Shown piece after piece: positions 24,822 to 34,784 of a DNA stretch of 64,000 nt. How positions within the stretch are numbered: position 1 is the first letter of the stretch; each line of letters begins with the position of its first letter. Origin of the DNA: Caldilineaceae bacterium (GTDB lineage Bacteria > Chloroflexota > Anaerolineae > Caldilineales > Caldilineaceae); the NCBI GenBank assembly GCA_022842065.1, contig JALHQH010000017.1, positions 86,182 through 150,181 of the forward strand, in the 5' to 3' direction. The notes below the pieces were generated by a model, which saw nothing but the letters and a program-made list of their open reading frames with translations, did not search any database and was not told the origin of the DNA. The position numbers and the translations under genes are program-made.

Positions 24822-27800
24822 ATGGCTATCAGTCGCCAAACACTTACCGAACTACGTCGAATCTTGATTGAACTTTACAATGATCCGGCCTTAATTCGTG
24901 TGGTTGCAATCGATGCTGATCTCAATGTCGGGCGTATCAACATGGGCGGCAGTGCCGTCAATGTTTGGCATGCCATCTTAGAAGAGGCGCAAAAGGTCGG
25001 TGCCATCAATCGGCTGGTCAACCTGGTGCTCGATGAATATCCGGCACCAGAAGCACAATTGCGGGTGCTATTAGGTGATGATTTTGTGCGGATCACTGGC
25101 CCCAAGCCGCAACCGGCGCAACCACTGTCCACTTTGGCCGCGTCTTTATCGCTCTCGCAACCTGCAAGGCCAAGCGAGCAAGCCCCTGTGATGCCCGTGT
25201 TCCAGCCGCAGACGACTGCGCCGTTGCTTCCCATGGCGCAACCACGTACCCTACGTTTGACCCAAGCCGAGAAACAACTGCTGAGCACCCTCTTGCACAC
25301 GGCATCGTACCTGCGCATCCTGTCGGAATTTACCGATGGCCGCACAGCGACGCGCGTCTTCTTGATCCGGCCCACGGATCGGGATGGGGTTGAGGAGTTG
25401 CCCGCTGTGGTCAAGATCGGTCCCCAAACATTGATCGAACCCGAATGGCAGGCGACCCAACGCCACGTCCTAAGCCGCTTACCCGGTTTTGCAGCCATTC
25501 AAGGTGAACCGATCTACCTTGCCCAGCCCGATGGCGCGCTACTGGGCGCGCTACGTTATGGCCAGGTCGGCGAGGGGATCTTTGCGGTCGAGAGTCTGGC
25601 CAGTTATTTGGCAAAGGCCAGCCTGATCGATAGCTGGCATCTGCTGGAAAATCGCCTCTTTAAGCAACTCGGCCAACTCTGGCGCGCCACCCTCACCTGG
25701 CAACCGCTGCTGGTCCAGAATAGTTACGACGCCATTCTGCCGGTTAACTTAGTGGTCACCCCTGTTGTGACCGGCACGCCAACCACGCGCCTTGATGGTC
25801 GCCAAGTGGCCGGTACGATTGACCCCGTGCCAACCGTCGGCCAAAATGACTTGGTCGAGATCACAAATTTTGTCATCACCGAAATTGCTGGGGCCGAGCT
25901 CACGTTGAATCTGCCCCAAGCACCAAATGCGCGCCGCACGGCCTATCGCCTACGCGTCCAAGGCGCACAGGGTGACTATCGGGTCGGGGCAACGCTGCCA
26001 GCAACCTTGGCCCGTGTCACCACCACTCGTGAAGAAATCCTGTTCACCGCGGCGCAAGCACAGGTGGGGCAAGTCGATCTGACCCAACGTACCCTTACCC
26101 TCTCCGGCTCGCCTACACAGCAATTACCCAACCCGCTGCCCGCCCTCTCCACTTTGTTAACTCAGGGCCACGAGGCCAATTTTGCCACGATCCACGGCGA
26201 CCTCAACCTGCGTAACGTCTTGGTCGATACGGAGGCGCGCAGCACACACATCATCGACTGTGCGGCGGCGCGGCAAGATCATGCCCTGCAAGATCTCCTG
26301 CGCCTGGAGCGCGATTATGTAACCGATGTGCTGGCCAAACTTTGTTTTGAGGCTGATCTGCCTGCGACCACGATTGTGCGCCTCTATCAGTGCGTCCACT
26401 GTGCTACGCGCGGCACACCGGCGGCCAGCGGTCACTTTTCGCTGCCCACTGATCTGTCGCCCATGCTACACAAACCCTTTGTACTCCTGGTCACCCTGCG
26501 CCGGGCCGCCCGCGAACTGCTGGCCAAGCCAGGGCAATGGGACGAATATTATAGGGGGTTGATTATTCACCTGCTCGGCGCGCTCAAGTTTCGTGATCTT
26601 GACAACGCCCCCGCCGGCCAGCAGCCCAAAGCAGTGGCTTTCTGGGGCGCGGTGGTTACGTTGGATCTCTTGCACGAGTTGCAGTCTGGTCAGACGCACA
26701 CCTGCCGCGACATTAACTGGCGTTTCTTTGATGTCACCAAAGGTGAACAGCCTGATCTGATCAGCAAAGGGTTGACCCCAGCCGATCCGACTGCGGCCCA
26801 AAGCTTGGGCCTGGAGGAGCGCGGGCTTGAGTCTTTTACCCCTGACGCCACTGCGGCCCCAACCGCGGACGATCTTCCACCGGTGCAACGGCGGCTCGAT
26901 GTGGCCGCACCCGAGCAGGCGACCCTGGGGCGCGCCTTTTCGCTGGCCGTCGCCGTGCGTCAACCGACCTCGCCAGCCCTGCCGCTGGCCGAATTGCCCC
27001 TCACCCGCAGCGGCCAGGCCCTGCTCGACTGGCCGGCGGCCGAGCGTTTTCTCCGGCTGCGCGCCGAAGTGATCGCGCCCGAATGTGAGATTGTCGGCGC
27101 GGCGAGTTACACCTTCAAACTCTATCGCAACCTCGATTCGGAGCTCTCCTACTTCTCGTTGATCCCCAAAGTGACCGGGCGGCTGAGCATCATCGTCCGC
27201 CTCTACCAGGAAGATGATATGTTGGGCAGTACGTTGGCCCATACCCTGGTGAGCGAACAGGTCGTTGGCGAAGTCGGCGTCCAACTGCGCAGCGAACAGG
27301 TCACGACGAAGGCGACGCCACACACGGATCAACTGGTGGTGGATAATGCGCCAAGCGGCCGCCCGATCAAAATTCTCTTCCTCGCCGCCAACCCGCTCGA
27401 CACTGTCTTCTTGCGCACCGACGAAGAAGCCCGCGCCATCGATGTCGCCCTGCGTCAAGCCGCCAACCGCAACTTTGAGATTCGCGTCCACGGGGCCGTG
27501 CGTATCAACGATCTGCAAGATCTGCTGCTGCGTCACCAGCCGGACATTGTCCACTTTAGCGGCCATGGTACAGAGCAGAACGAACTGCTCCTGGTCGACG
27601 CCAACGGCAATGGCGTGCGGGTGAGTGGTGCAGCCTTACGCCAACTTTTTACCGTGCTCAAGGGCAACATTCGCTGCATCGTGCTCAACGCCTGTTACAC
27701 CGAAACACAAGCCAAAGCGCTCGCCGAGGTGATCGACTGCGTGGTGGGGATCGAGGATGTCATCAGCGACGAGGGCGCCCGCCAGTTCGCCACCGCCTTC

Positions 27801-28199
27801 TATCGTGGGCTGGGTTACGAGAAGTCGATTGGCGATGCCTTTGCGCTGGGGCAGGTGCAGATTGAATTGGCCGGGTTGGGCGAGGCGAAGGCGTTGCATC
27901 TGTTGACGCGGACGGGGGAGGCGGCAACCATCAACTTTGCCGATGTGAGTAATGTCGCGCCAGCCGCGACTGGCCGAGCAGCGACCCCTTCCCCAACACC
28001 ACCGCAACGTACCGCAATCCCGGCGGTCGATACGGAATTCCTGCAATCCATGCTGGCACAACACCGGCGCAATCTACAACTGCTGCAACGCCAGAAAGCC
28101 AACTTTGGCGCAGGGGAGGAACCGTTGCGCTTGCTCAACCAGATTGCAGCGGAAGAGGAGGAGATTGGCAAGATCGAGCGGCAGTTAGGGGGTGAGTGA
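24822..28199 (+). CDS. EAD1 + kinase-like domain + CHAT protease-like effector
   Basis: The 1125-aa product begins with an effector-associated-domain-1-like module (about residues 1-87, LTELRRILIELYNDPALIRV..LVLDEYP). A large region with an aminoglycoside-phosphotransferase-like core follows (HGDLNLRNVLVD, catalytic Asp460; IIDCAAARQD), as in ternary-complex-associated domains of conflict systems. A beta-rich linker leads to a C-terminal CHAT caspase-like domain with His915 (HFSGHG) and Cys958 (VLNACYT). A coiled-coil tail ends it. CHAT proteases cleave target proteins when activated by a sensor. No second EAD1 protein was seen in the window. Confidence 0.85.
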   Translation: MAISRQTLTELRRILIELYNDPALIRVVAIDADLNVGRINMGGSAVNVWHAILEEAQKVGAINRLVNLVLDEYPAPEAQLRVLLGDDFVRITGPKPQPAQPLSTLAASLSLSQPARPSEQAPVMPVFQPQTTAPLLPMAQPRTLRLTQAEKQLLSTLLHTASYLRILSEFTDGRTATRVFLIRPTDRDGVEELPAVVKIGPQTLIEPEWQATQRHVLSRLPGFAAIQGEPIYLAQPDGALLGALRYGQVGEGIFAVESLASYLAKASLIDSWHLLENRLFKQLGQLWRATLTWQPLLVQNSYDAILPVNLVVTPVVTGTPTTRLDGRQVAGTIDPVPTVGQNDLVEITNFVITEIAGAELTLNLPQAPNARRTAYRLRVQGAQGDYRVGATLPATLARVTTTREEILFTAAQAQVGQVDLTQRTLTLSGSPTQQLPNPLPALSTLLTQGHEANFATIHGDLNLRNVLVDTEARSTHIIDCAAARQDHALQDLLRLERDYVTDVLAKLCFEADLPATTIVRLYQCVHCATRGTPAASGHFSLPTDLSPMLHKPFVLLVTLRRAARELLAKPGQWDEYYRGLIIHLLGALKFRDLDNAPAGQQPKAVAFWGAVVTLDLLHELQSGQTHTCRDINWRFFDVTKGEQPDLISKGLTPADPTAAQSLGLEERGLESFTPDATAAPTADDLPPVQRRLDVAAPEQATLGRAFSLAVAVRQPTSPALPLAELPLTRSGQALLDWPAAERFLRLRAEVIAPECEIVGAASYTFKLYRNLDSELSYFSLIPKVTGRLSIIVRLYQEDDMLGSTLAHTLVSEQVVGEVGVQLRSEQVTTKATPHTDQLVVDNAPSGRPIKILFLAANPLDTVFLRTDEEARAIDVALRQAANRNFEIRVHGAVRINDLQDLLLRHQPDIVHFSGHGTEQNELLLVDANGNGVRVSGAALRQLFTVLKGNIRCIVLNACYTETQAKALAEVIDCVVGIEDVISDEGARQFATAFYRGLGYEKSIGDAFALGQVQIELAGLGEAKALHLLTRTGEAATINFADVSNVAPAATGRAATPSPTPPQRTAIPAVDTEFLQSMLAQHRRNLQLLQRQKANFGAGEEPLRLLNQIAAEEEEIGKIERQLGGE

Positions 28200-28578
28200 A
28201 AAGTTATTAAGCTTGTCTGATGTCATTCAACTGGCCAAAGCGCTTCATGCCGCGGGCCAGCCGTGGGAAGGACGAGCCTTTGGCTGGCCCGCGGACTACA
28301 CGCCGGAAATCAAGGCAGCGAACGCGATTTTTGAAGAGTACGATGAAAACAACGTGGTGCAGACAATGGTTGCGCCACGCTGGTCGCCGGCCAGCTTTTG
28401 TATTGGGATCAACGACCTGTGGTTTGTTTCGGTAACCTGGGAATTCGGCCCGGAGGAAGAACCGTGGGTTTACCTGGAAGATGATTACGGCTATCAGTTT
28501 GATGAAGCGCCTCAAATCGCGCGGCTGAAAGCACGGCAGCAAGCGATGATTGTCGCACCGCACCGCACAGCAGTTTGA
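28192..28578 (+). CDS. Small acidic hypothetical protein coupled to the CHAT gene
   Basis: The GTG start at 28192 lies inside the end of the CHAT gene (8-base overlap, GTGAGTGA), so translation is coupled. The 128-aa product is acidic and aromatic in the middle (FCIGINDLWFVSVTWEFGPEEEPWVYLEDDYGYQFDEAP), with helical ends. No family recognised. Its position suggests a partner, inhibitor or substrate-binding protein for the CHAT effector (inference). Confidence 0.7.
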   Translation: MSEKLLSLSDVIQLAKALHAAGQPWEGRAFGWPADYTPEIKAANAIFEEYDENNVVQTMVAPRWSPASFCIGINDLWFVSVTWEFGPEEEPWVYLEDDYGYQFDEAPQIARLKARQQAMIVAPHRTAV

Positions 28579-28793
28579 AACTGCTTGCTAACCGCGAGAA
28601 GCCCCCTCAGAGGCTGTATCGCAGTCGTTGCGGTGACTTCCCGCGGTTGGGTGCAGGTTTTTAACCCTGCTGCCAAAATTCATTCCAAATTGAACTACCT
28701 CCCAGCTATTTTCCCCCACTTGCTCTCCCCACCCCTCTGTGATACCATCCCCCCATACGTCCCAATCCACCAACCACAGAGGAGCAATCTATC
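28579..28793. other. Intergenic region with imperfect inverted repeat
   Basis: AACCGCGAGAAG (28590-28601) and CTTCCCGCGGTT (28637-28648) pair with one mismatch around a 35-base loop, perhaps ending the CHAT transcript. AGAGGAG before 28794 belongs to the next gene. Confidence 0.5.
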
Positions 28794-29672
28794 ATGCAAC
28801 AAACAACCCGCCCCTATATCATGGACAAAAATATGGGCAAGGCGGTCGATCTGGACAAGGTCGATCTGCCCACGACGAATGGGGATGGCAAGCCGGTGAT
28901 CGACCTGACCGCGGAGCAGAAGTATCTCTTTGATCTGCGCGGCTGGCTGTTAATTCCCGGCGTTTTGAAGGAAGACGAGGTGACAGAGATGCGCGACTTT
29001 GCTGTGCGTCTGCACCACGATCCCCAATCCATTCCCGAACTGGAGCGCAATGCGTTGGGCGGGCCGCTGCAAAAGCTGGCCGATCACCCGCAGGTTGTCG
29101 GCTTTATGAATGAATTTGTGGCCTATCCGGGGCTATCCAATCAGGAGTGCTACGGCTTCCGGCAGGAGTCGTGCCATCTCTTCTACCGCTCGTTGGGCCA
29201 AGGTAAGTTTGGGCCGCACAACGGCAGTGGCATGTTGCGCTTTCCTGGCGATTCGCATACCTATCACTGTATTCCCGGCAAAGCCAACGCCGGGTTGGTG
29301 CGTGTAGTCTGGGAGTTGAACCCGGTGATCAAGGGTACCGGTGGCACGTTGTTGGTCAGTGGCACCCATAAAGGGGTCTATGCCGCGCCCGAGTCGATCA
29401 ATGACCCCAATTCCGGCATTTGGGAGACCTATGAATGCCCGCCCGGCTCGCTGCTCTTCTTCACCGAGGCGTTGACCCACAGTGCCACCGCCTGGACCAA
29501 TGCGCAGAATGACCGGGTAGCGATCTTCAGTTGTTATAACACGGTCAACAGCAAGTGGCACCACTGGAACCCCGCCCCCGAACAGATCGCCACCATGCCG
29601 CCCAAACGGCGTACCCTTTATCGGCCCGTCCACGCCCAGGATAATCTGCTCAACGGGACCTATCACGGGTAA
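28794..29672 (+). CDS. Phytanoyl-CoA dioxygenase (PhyH)-family protein
   Basis: The 292-aa product has PhyH-like segments: LFDLRGWLLIPGVLKEDEV at the N-terminus, GTGGTLLVSGTHKGVY (the PGSH-type turn) and CPPGSLLFFTEALTHSATAW carrying the distal His. The usual HxD iron motif is not obvious; HNGSG or YHCIPGK stands in that region, so activity as an Fe(II)/2-oxoglutarate oxygenase is uncertain. AGAGGAG lies upstream of the start. It is a single gene between hairpins. Confidence 0.75.
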   Translation: MQQTTRPYIMDKNMGKAVDLDKVDLPTTNGDGKPVIDLTAEQKYLFDLRGWLLIPGVLKEDEVTEMRDFAVRLHHDPQSIPELERNALGGPLQKLADHPQVVGFMNEFVAYPGLSNQECYGFRQESCHLFYRSLGQGKFGPHNGSGMLRFPGDSHTYHCIPGKANAGLVRVVWELNPVIKGTGGTLLVSGTHKGVYAAPESINDPNSGIWETYECPPGSLLFFTEALTHSATAWTNAQNDRVAIFSCYNTVNSKWHHWNPAPEQIATMPPKRRTLYRPVHAQDNLLNGTYHG

Positions 29673-29710
29673 GGTAATCAGGATCCACGAAGCGGGGGGC
29701 CTATTGGACG

Positions 29711-29760
29711 CGAAGACACACGAAGAAAAGCTTTTCACCTTCCGCCTTCGTGTGTCTTCG
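29711..29760. repeat. 15-bp inverted repeat after the PhyH gene
   Basis: CGAAGACACACGAAG (29711-29725) is exactly inverted at 29746-29760. The words GAAGACACACGAAG and TGTGTCTTCGTG are iterated, as in the other word-hairpins. Confidence 0.7.
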
Positions 29761-30054
29761 TGTGCCATTCCTTAGGAATTTGATCAATCCATTTTGCATA
29801 GTGCTTCACGCTTGCTTGCGGTAACCGGTAAATGCGCTAATGGTGTAGTAGTCATGATGGTCTACTCCTCATCAAAACTGCCCAACTTGTGATTCAGCAC
29901 ACCATACAAACGCAATAAACGCAACAAGTGGAGTCACCTTGTTAGTATGTTTGCCTGCCATAAACATTGGGATGGGAAGTAGGGCTTACGCAACACTTAT
30001 GCGTAAGCCCTAAAGAAACAGTTTTTCTTCGTATACCCGCGTGGATCACTCCCC
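29761..30054. terminator. Gene-free stretch with a terminator-like hairpin (29981-30011)
   Basis: AGGGCTTACGC (29981-29991) pairs perfectly with GCGTAAGCCCT (30001-30011). It lies between the PhyH gene and the convergent flavin oxidoreductase and can end both. The rest of the interval shows nothing recognisable. Confidence 0.6.
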
Positions 30055-31488
30055 CTACCCCTTCACCCGCTTCAACTCTTCGGCCTCTGGCCGCTCCTTA
30101 TAAAACGGATCCAACGGATAACAGCCCGAAATCAACCCGTTGCGTGGGGCGGTGGTGCAGTCACTGAAGGTGCGGCAGATCTGTTTGCGCTGCATATGGT
30201 TGCCGCTGAGGATGTCAGCGCAGATGTCGGGGTAACTGAGCACCATGCGGCCAATGCCGACGAGATCGGTCAACCCCGTACGCACCGCGGCCTGGGCGAC
30301 GTTGGGGAACCAATCCTGCAAGTACGAGTAGCCGGAGCCGACGTAGAGCAGGTTGGGCCGTTGGCGTTTGAGTTCGGCGACCACGTCGATCTGCCGCGCC
30401 ACGCCGACCAGCGGATCTTCCAACAGCTGATAGCCATCGGACGGCGGGAAGTAGGCAGGGCGCTGGATGTGGGGGTTGTAGTAGGGGCTGCCCAGGGTGA
30501 TGCAGACCAATTCGATCCCCAGCTCGGTGAGAATGTCGAGGAAGGCGACCGGTTCATTGTAGTCCATGCCCGTGCCGCTGCCATCGCCGCCAAAGGCGTA
30601 GGGGTAGCGGTCAGCGCCATAGGGGGCGGGGACACCATGGCGATCAGCGTCGGGGCCAGGCTGGAAGGGGATAAAGTCGATGGCACTCAGGCGCACGCCG
30701 ATCTCCAAACCGGGGGCTTCGGCGCGGATGCCGGCGGTAATTTCACGCAGGAAGCGGGTGCGGTTCTCCAGGCTGCCGCCGTAGGGACCAGGGCGGTCGA
30801 TGGCGCTAAGGAACTCGTGGCCGAGGTAGCCGTGACAATGTTTGAGATCGACAAAGGTGAAGCCGGCCTGTTGGGCCAGTTTGGCGGCGCCAATAAAGTC
30901 GTCGATCAGGGTCTTGATCTCGTCGTCGCTGAAAAGGTAGCTGTCCGAGTCGATGTGAAATTTGGGGTCAAGCAGGGGGTGGCGATAGGCGATGCGCGGC
31001 GCCATGCGCTTTTTGTCATAGGGCTTGCAGAAACGGCCGGAGTGGGTCAGTTGCAGCCCGATTAACAGGTCGTCGCTGGCCCCAAAGTGGGCTTCGTGGG
31101 TCTCGACCAACAGTTCACGCAGGTTGGCGATTTCGCCCACGGTTTCGGGCAGGATCATCAGTTGGTTGGGGTTGGCGCGGCCATCGGGACGGACAGCGGT
31201 GGCTTCACAGCCCCAGATCAACTTGGCCCCACTCAGCCCAAAGCGGCTCCAGCGGCGGCGCACCAGGTCATTGGGCAAGCCATCGGTTTCGGCATCCCAG
31301 CCTTCCATGGGCAGCACGGCAAAACTGTTGCCGATGGTATAGCCGTGGGCGCGGTGCGTTTTGGCGAGGGGTGAGGCGGAACCACTTTGCACTTCTTCGT
31401 CAAAGGGCAGGGTGATGCCGAGTTCGGCCACGTGGGCTTGAAAGGCTTCGGCACTTTTCAGGGCGGCGACACGACGATAGGTTGCCAT
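30055..31488 (-). CDS. Old-yellow-enzyme-family NADH:flavin oxidoreductase
   Basis: The 478-aa product has the OYE/FMN-barrel signatures: [52 protein letters not shown] and the late barrel segments ([26 protein letters not shown]). The start at 31488 is one base after the stop of the DapA-like gene and is preceded by GGAGG, so the two are coupled; a longer frame to 31569 would overlap that gene. The C-terminal end holds several Cys ([15 protein letters not shown]), perhaps a cluster remnant. Substrate unknown. Confidence 0.9.
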   Translation of the reverse strand: MATYRRVAALKSAEAFQAHVAELGITLPFDEEVQSGSASPLAKTHRAHGYTIGNSFAVLPMEGWDAETDGLPNDLVRRRWSRFGLSGAKLIWGCEATAVRPDGRANPNQLMILPETVGEIANLRELLVETHEAHFGASDDLLIGLQLTHSGRFCKPYDKKRMAPRIAYRHPLLDPKFHIDSDSYLFSDDEIKTLIDDFIGAAKLAQQAGFTFVDLKHCHGYLGHEFLSAIDRPGPYGGSLENRTRFLREITAGIRAEAPGLEIGVRLSAIDFIPFQPGPDADRHGVPAPYGADRYPYAFGGDGSGTGMDYNEPVAFLDILTELGIELVCITLGSPYYNPHIQRPAYFPPSDGYQLLEDPLVGVARQIDVVAELKRQRPNLLYVGSGYSYLQDWFPNVAQAAVRTGLTDLVGIGRMVLSYPDICADILSGNHMQRKQICRTFSDCTTAPRNGLISGCYPLDPFYKERPEAEELKRVKG

Positions 31489-31489
31489 A

Positions 31490-32476
31490 CTATGCCGCCT
31501 CCAACACGCCCAGGCGTTCGGCGATGTCACGCAGCACCGCACGGTCGCTATCGGGGCGGCGGTCGCCATTGGGATGGGGATTGTCGCTCTTGATCCAGCC
31601 GCGCAACTTGAGGAACATGGCCGCGCTGTGTTTGTAGGCGGGCACGGCGGGGCGGAAGGCGAAGAAACCCAGGTATTGAATCAGGTCGTTGAGTTCATAG
31701 AAGGCGGGGTCGCCGGCTTCCCACATGGCGTCACGTTGGGCAAAGAGATCGGGCGCAAAGGTGCTCAGGCCAAGCAGATAGTCGCTGCCATACATGACCA
31801 TGTCCACGGCGAGGTCGTTGCCGGTAAAGACTTTGAAGTCGGGGCGGAGCTGATCGCGCAACAGCAGCCGTTGCCACTCCTGGTCTCGATGTAGCGATGA
31901 GTGTTTTGCGCCGATGCACTGGGGTACGGAAAGCAGCCCGGCATAGGTTTCCAGGTCGTAGATCTGGCCAAAGGGGGCGAACATTTTGCCCAGTTCAAAG
32001 GCGATAAATTGCGGGCAATCGCGCCCCAGTTCGGCATAACTGGCGACAATCCGCTCCGGTGTCTGGCTGGTGAGCGGATAGGATTGGAAGACGACCGGTG
32101 TGCCGCCGTAATCCTGAATCAGCCCCATCTGTGCTTGGGTGAGGCTGGGGTCCCATTTGTCGCCTGGTTTGGCCGGCACAAACGCGCCAGCGACGTAGGA
32201 CGACTTCCCGCCGAGGGTCTCTTGGGTGCGGGCGAGCACTTCACGGCGTGTCGCCTGGTCGATCAGGTTGACATAACCGGTATCCATGTTGACAGCGGGG
32301 GCGATGCCATGCGCAGCGGTGCGCGCGACATGGGCGGTAAAGCTCTCCCAGTCGATCGAGTTGTCATCGTTAAAGGGCAGCAAAATGGCGGAGATACCGG
32401 TAATTTTGCGCTTGGGCTTGAGCATGGCAAGCGGATCAATGGCAGTCGTGACGGGTGGTGCGACAAGTGTACTCAT
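31490..32476 (-). CDS. Dihydrodipicolinate synthase-family aldolase/lyase
   Basis: The product (about 328 aa) resembles DapA/NAL-type class I aldolases: [29 protein letters not shown] in place of the usual GTTGE, the Schiff-base Lys in CIGAKHSSL, and [20 protein letters not shown]. Changes around the active site and the partner OYE suggest a catabolic keto-acid role rather than lysine synthesis. An ATG at 32488 is an alternative start, touching the AGAGG sequence. It leads a two-gene operon. Confidence 0.85.
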   Translation of the reverse strand: MSTLVAPPVTTAIDPLAMLKPKRKITGISAILLPFNDDNSIDWESFTAHVARTAAHGIAPAVNMDTGYVNLIDQATRREVLARTQETLGGKSSYVAGAFVPAKPGDKWDPSLTQAQMGLIQDYGGTPVVFQSYPLTSQTPERIVASYAELGRDCPQFIAFELGKMFAPFGQIYDLETYAGLLSVPQCIGAKHSSLHRDQEWQRLLLRDQLRPDFKVFTGNDLAVDMVMYGSDYLLGLSTFAPDLFAQRDAMWEAGDPAFYELNDLIQYLGFFAFRPAVPAYKHSAAMFLKLRGWIKSDNPHPNGDRRPDSDRAVLRDIAERLGVLEAA

Positions 32477-32729
32477 CGTGAGGCGCATCCTCTCTTTGAA
32501 CTATGGTGGTTAGCGGGCAAAAGGGTAAAAGGTTTTACTATTGTAGTCGATTGCGCGCTGAAAGGAAAATACACCGCAAAATTTCAGCCACTTGGTGCGC
32601 TCAGTAACTTGTGTTACAATTACCAAATTATTTCTTGCTCAATTTGACGATTTATCCACAACTGCTTCGTTCCCATCAATTGAGCAATCTTTATCCAACA
32701 GAAAGTGCTCGCCGGTGTGTAAGCCGTCC
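32477..32729. other. Divergent upstream region
   Basis: TTGCTCAATT (32635-32644) and AATTGAGCAA (32681-32690) form an inverted pair around 36 bases. TACAAT (at about 32613) and TTATTT-type AT-rich stretches may hold promoters for either side. Confidence 0.35.
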
Positions 32730-32912
32730 GGCTCAATGGGAATTCAGGGTTGACAAAATCGCCCTGGGCTAAAGCCGCAGGGCTACCCAATAACGCCGGG
32801 TAAACCCGGCTCTTTTAGCCGGATTTACCCGGCGTTGCCCCCTAGCCCGGGTGCCCACTGGGCGCGTTTACGGCGGGGCGGGGATGTCAACCCCTTGAAT
32901 TTCCGTTGAACT
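32730..32912 (+). repeat. 183-bp palindromic repeat, second copy (opposite orientation)
   Basis: Ends CGGCTCAATGGGAATTCAGG and (complement) AGTTCAACGGAAATTCAAGG, with internal hairpins CGCCCTGGGCTAAAGCCGCAGGGC and GCCGGGTAAACCCGGC. Same family as 19573-19757, without the outer GGTTCTGTTGAC repeats. Confidence 0.8.
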
Positions 32913-32997
32913 GGCGATCTTTCTGCGCAATTGAGTTGCGCAGACAAAGGGTGGCAACACTTGGGCGATTGCTTTCTTTTTTATTGGCAAAACAAAG

Positions 32998-33708
32998 ATG
33001 ATTCGGCAACTACCTCGATGGATTTGGCTGGGGGCGATCCTCCTGGCGTTTTCAGGCGGTCTGATCAATGCGGTCGCCCTGGGTGGCTTTTCGCACAATG
33101 CGGTTTCCCATGTGACCGGCACGATCACCAAAAGTGCCATGGCGATTGCCACCGAGGATGGCCAGACTTTTGTGATTAGTACAGGGTTAATCCTGGCTTT
33201 TCTAGCGGGCGCGATGGTCAGTGGCATCATTGTGGGCAATGAACATCTGCGCTTGGGCCGGCGCTACGGCGTCGCGCTGATCTTGGAAAGCGCCCTGTTA
33301 GTCATCTCCTTCGCCCTCTTTGCGTTGGGGATTCATGAAGGCGAACTCTTTGCCTCAGCGGCCTGTGGTTTACAGAATGCCATGGTGGCGACCTATAGTG
33401 GGGCGGCGATTCGGACCACTCACCTCACGGGAGTGATCTCGGATATTGGCTCGATTATCGGCAATCTGATCGCCCGCCGGCAAGTTGACAAGCGCCAATT
33501 TTTACTGCTCTGCACGATTGTCAGCTCCTTCTACGTCGGTGCGACGGTCGGCACGACCCTCTTTGCCCGCTTCAGCTTCGCCGCCATTCTCGTACCGGCC
33601 ACGCTCACCTTATTCACCGGCATCTCCTATACCGCCTATGTCTCCTACCGCAAACACTGGTTCGACAAGTATAACCGACCCGTGCTGCCGCAGTATGATA
33701 GTCAGTAG
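32998..33708 (+). CDS. DUF1275 (YoaK-family) membrane protein
   Basis: The 236-aa product shows the family pattern: FSGGLINAVALGGFSHNAVSHVTGTITK at the start, ACGLQNAMVATYSGAAIRTTHLTGVISDIG in the middle and six hydrophobic helices. Function of the family is unknown; a transport role has been suggested. No clear ribosome-binding site; the ATG at 32998 matches the family's usual N-terminus. It converges on the LysR gene. Confidence 0.9.
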   Translation: MIRQLPRWIWLGAILLAFSGGLINAVALGGFSHNAVSHVTGTITKSAMAIATEDGQTFVISTGLILAFLAGAMVSGIIVGNEHLRLGRRYGVALILESALLVISFALFALGIHEGELFASAACGLQNAMVATYSGAAIRTTHLTGVISDIGSIIGNLIARRQVDKRQFLLLCTIVSSFYVGATVGTTLFARFSFAAILVPATLTLFTGISYTAYVSYRKHWFDKYNRPVLPQYDSQ

Positions 33709-33717
33709 GGGGTAGGT

Positions 33718-33850
33718 AGACAGGTAAATCGGTAGACAGGTAAATCGGTAGACAGGTAAATCGGTCAGTAGATACAGTAGTTCTACTTATCCACCGATTT
33801 ACCGATTTACTGATTTACCGCTCTACCGATTTACCGATTTACCGATTTAC
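33718..33850. repeat. Hairpin built from iterated GTAAATCGGT-type words
   Basis: Three tandem GTAGACAGGTAAATCG units (33715-33765) face tandem ACCGATTT units (33790-33850). It sits between convergent genes and reaches the LysR stop codon. Confidence 0.8.
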
Positions 33851-33854
33851 CCAT

Positions 33855-34784
33855 CTACCCATCCACCAACAATAGCAACCGTGTCGCCTGTTGGCGGATG
33901 GCGGCGATCAGGTTTTGGACAGGGGCGGGGAGGGGATCAGTTTGGGTGGCGAGGCGGACCAGGGCGCTGGTGCGGTAGAACGGGGGGAGATCGGTGACGG
34001 GAATTTCGATCACGGCGGTGCCAATGGCGGACGCGCCGATCTGGGCGCGCGTAAAGAAGCCGGCGCCGATGCCGTCGCGGACCAACTGTGCGCCGGTTTC
34101 CATCGGTAGATCGTAGACTGTCTGCGCCCGGGCCGCCAGTTGGGCCAACCCATCGGGGGTGATCTGCCACCAGCGCATGAGCAGAAAGGGATCGCTCAGC
34201 GTCACCACATCTTCCTGTGTAATCAGCTGACCATGCTTGTGCCGCTGCGCCAATAGGTGGTGGGGCGCGGCCAGGAGCACCACTTCCTCGGCAAAGTGTA
34301 GCAGCGGGGTTAACTCCACGGCAAAGGCGTCGGTACGCGGCCAGGCGAGCAACCCCACCTCCACCACGCCATCGATCAGCCACTCGATGATCTGTTGATG
34401 GTTGCCATCCTCCACATAACAGGCCACCTCCGGATAGCGGCGGTGGAAATCGGCCAGCGCCGGGGCCAGAAAGCGGCCACAGAGTGAACCGAGCACGCCC
34501 AGCGTGACCCGGCCGCGCTCACCGCGCTGCGCCAGCCGCGCCGCTTCCACGCCTTCGCCGAGCACCGCCAATGCCTTGCGCGCATAGGGCAAAAAGGCCA
34601 CCCCGCGTTCGGTCAAGGTCAACTGGCGGCGGCCACGCACAAAGAGTGGTCCACCCACTGCAGCTTCCAATGCATGGACACGCGCGCTGATCGTCGGTTG
34701 GGCAATCCCCAACGCCCACGCCGCCCGGCTAAAGCTTCCCTCGCGCACAATGCGCTCAAAGGCAATCAGTTGCTCTTCATTCAT
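33855..34784 (-). CDS. LysR-family transcriptional regulator
   Basis: The 309-aa product starts MNEEQLIAFERIVREGSFSR and has the LysR helix-turn-helix (AAWALGIAQPTISARVHALE, GPLFVRGRRQLTLTERG) and a C-terminal periplasmic-binding-like effector domain (VTLGVLGSLCGRFLAPALADF). The frame extends upstream to 34973 but the family N-terminus fixes the start at 34784. It is the only gene of its direction here. The divergent neighbour at 35444 lies 660 bp away, so its target is unclear. Confidence 0.93.
   Translation of the reverse strand: MNEEQLIAFERIVREGSFSRAAWALGIAQPTISARVHALEAAVGGPLFVRGRRQLTLTERGVAFLPYARKALAVLGEGVEAARLAQRGERGRVTLGVLGSLCGRFLAPALADFHRRYPEVACYVEDGNHQQIIEWLIDGVVEVGLLAWPRTDAFAVELTPLLHFAEEVVLLAAPHHLLAQRHKHGQLITQEDVVTLSDPFLLMRWWQITPDGLAQLAARAQTVYDLPMETGAQLVRDGIGAGFFTRAQIGASAIGTAVIEIPVTDLPPFYRTSALVRLATQTDPLPAPVQNLIAAIRQQATRLLLLVDG

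Noticed and set aside
31489..31569. Longer start for the flavin oxidoreductase
   Set aside because: It would overlap the DapA-like gene by 80 bases; the ATG at 31488 has GGAGG and directly follows the upstream stop.
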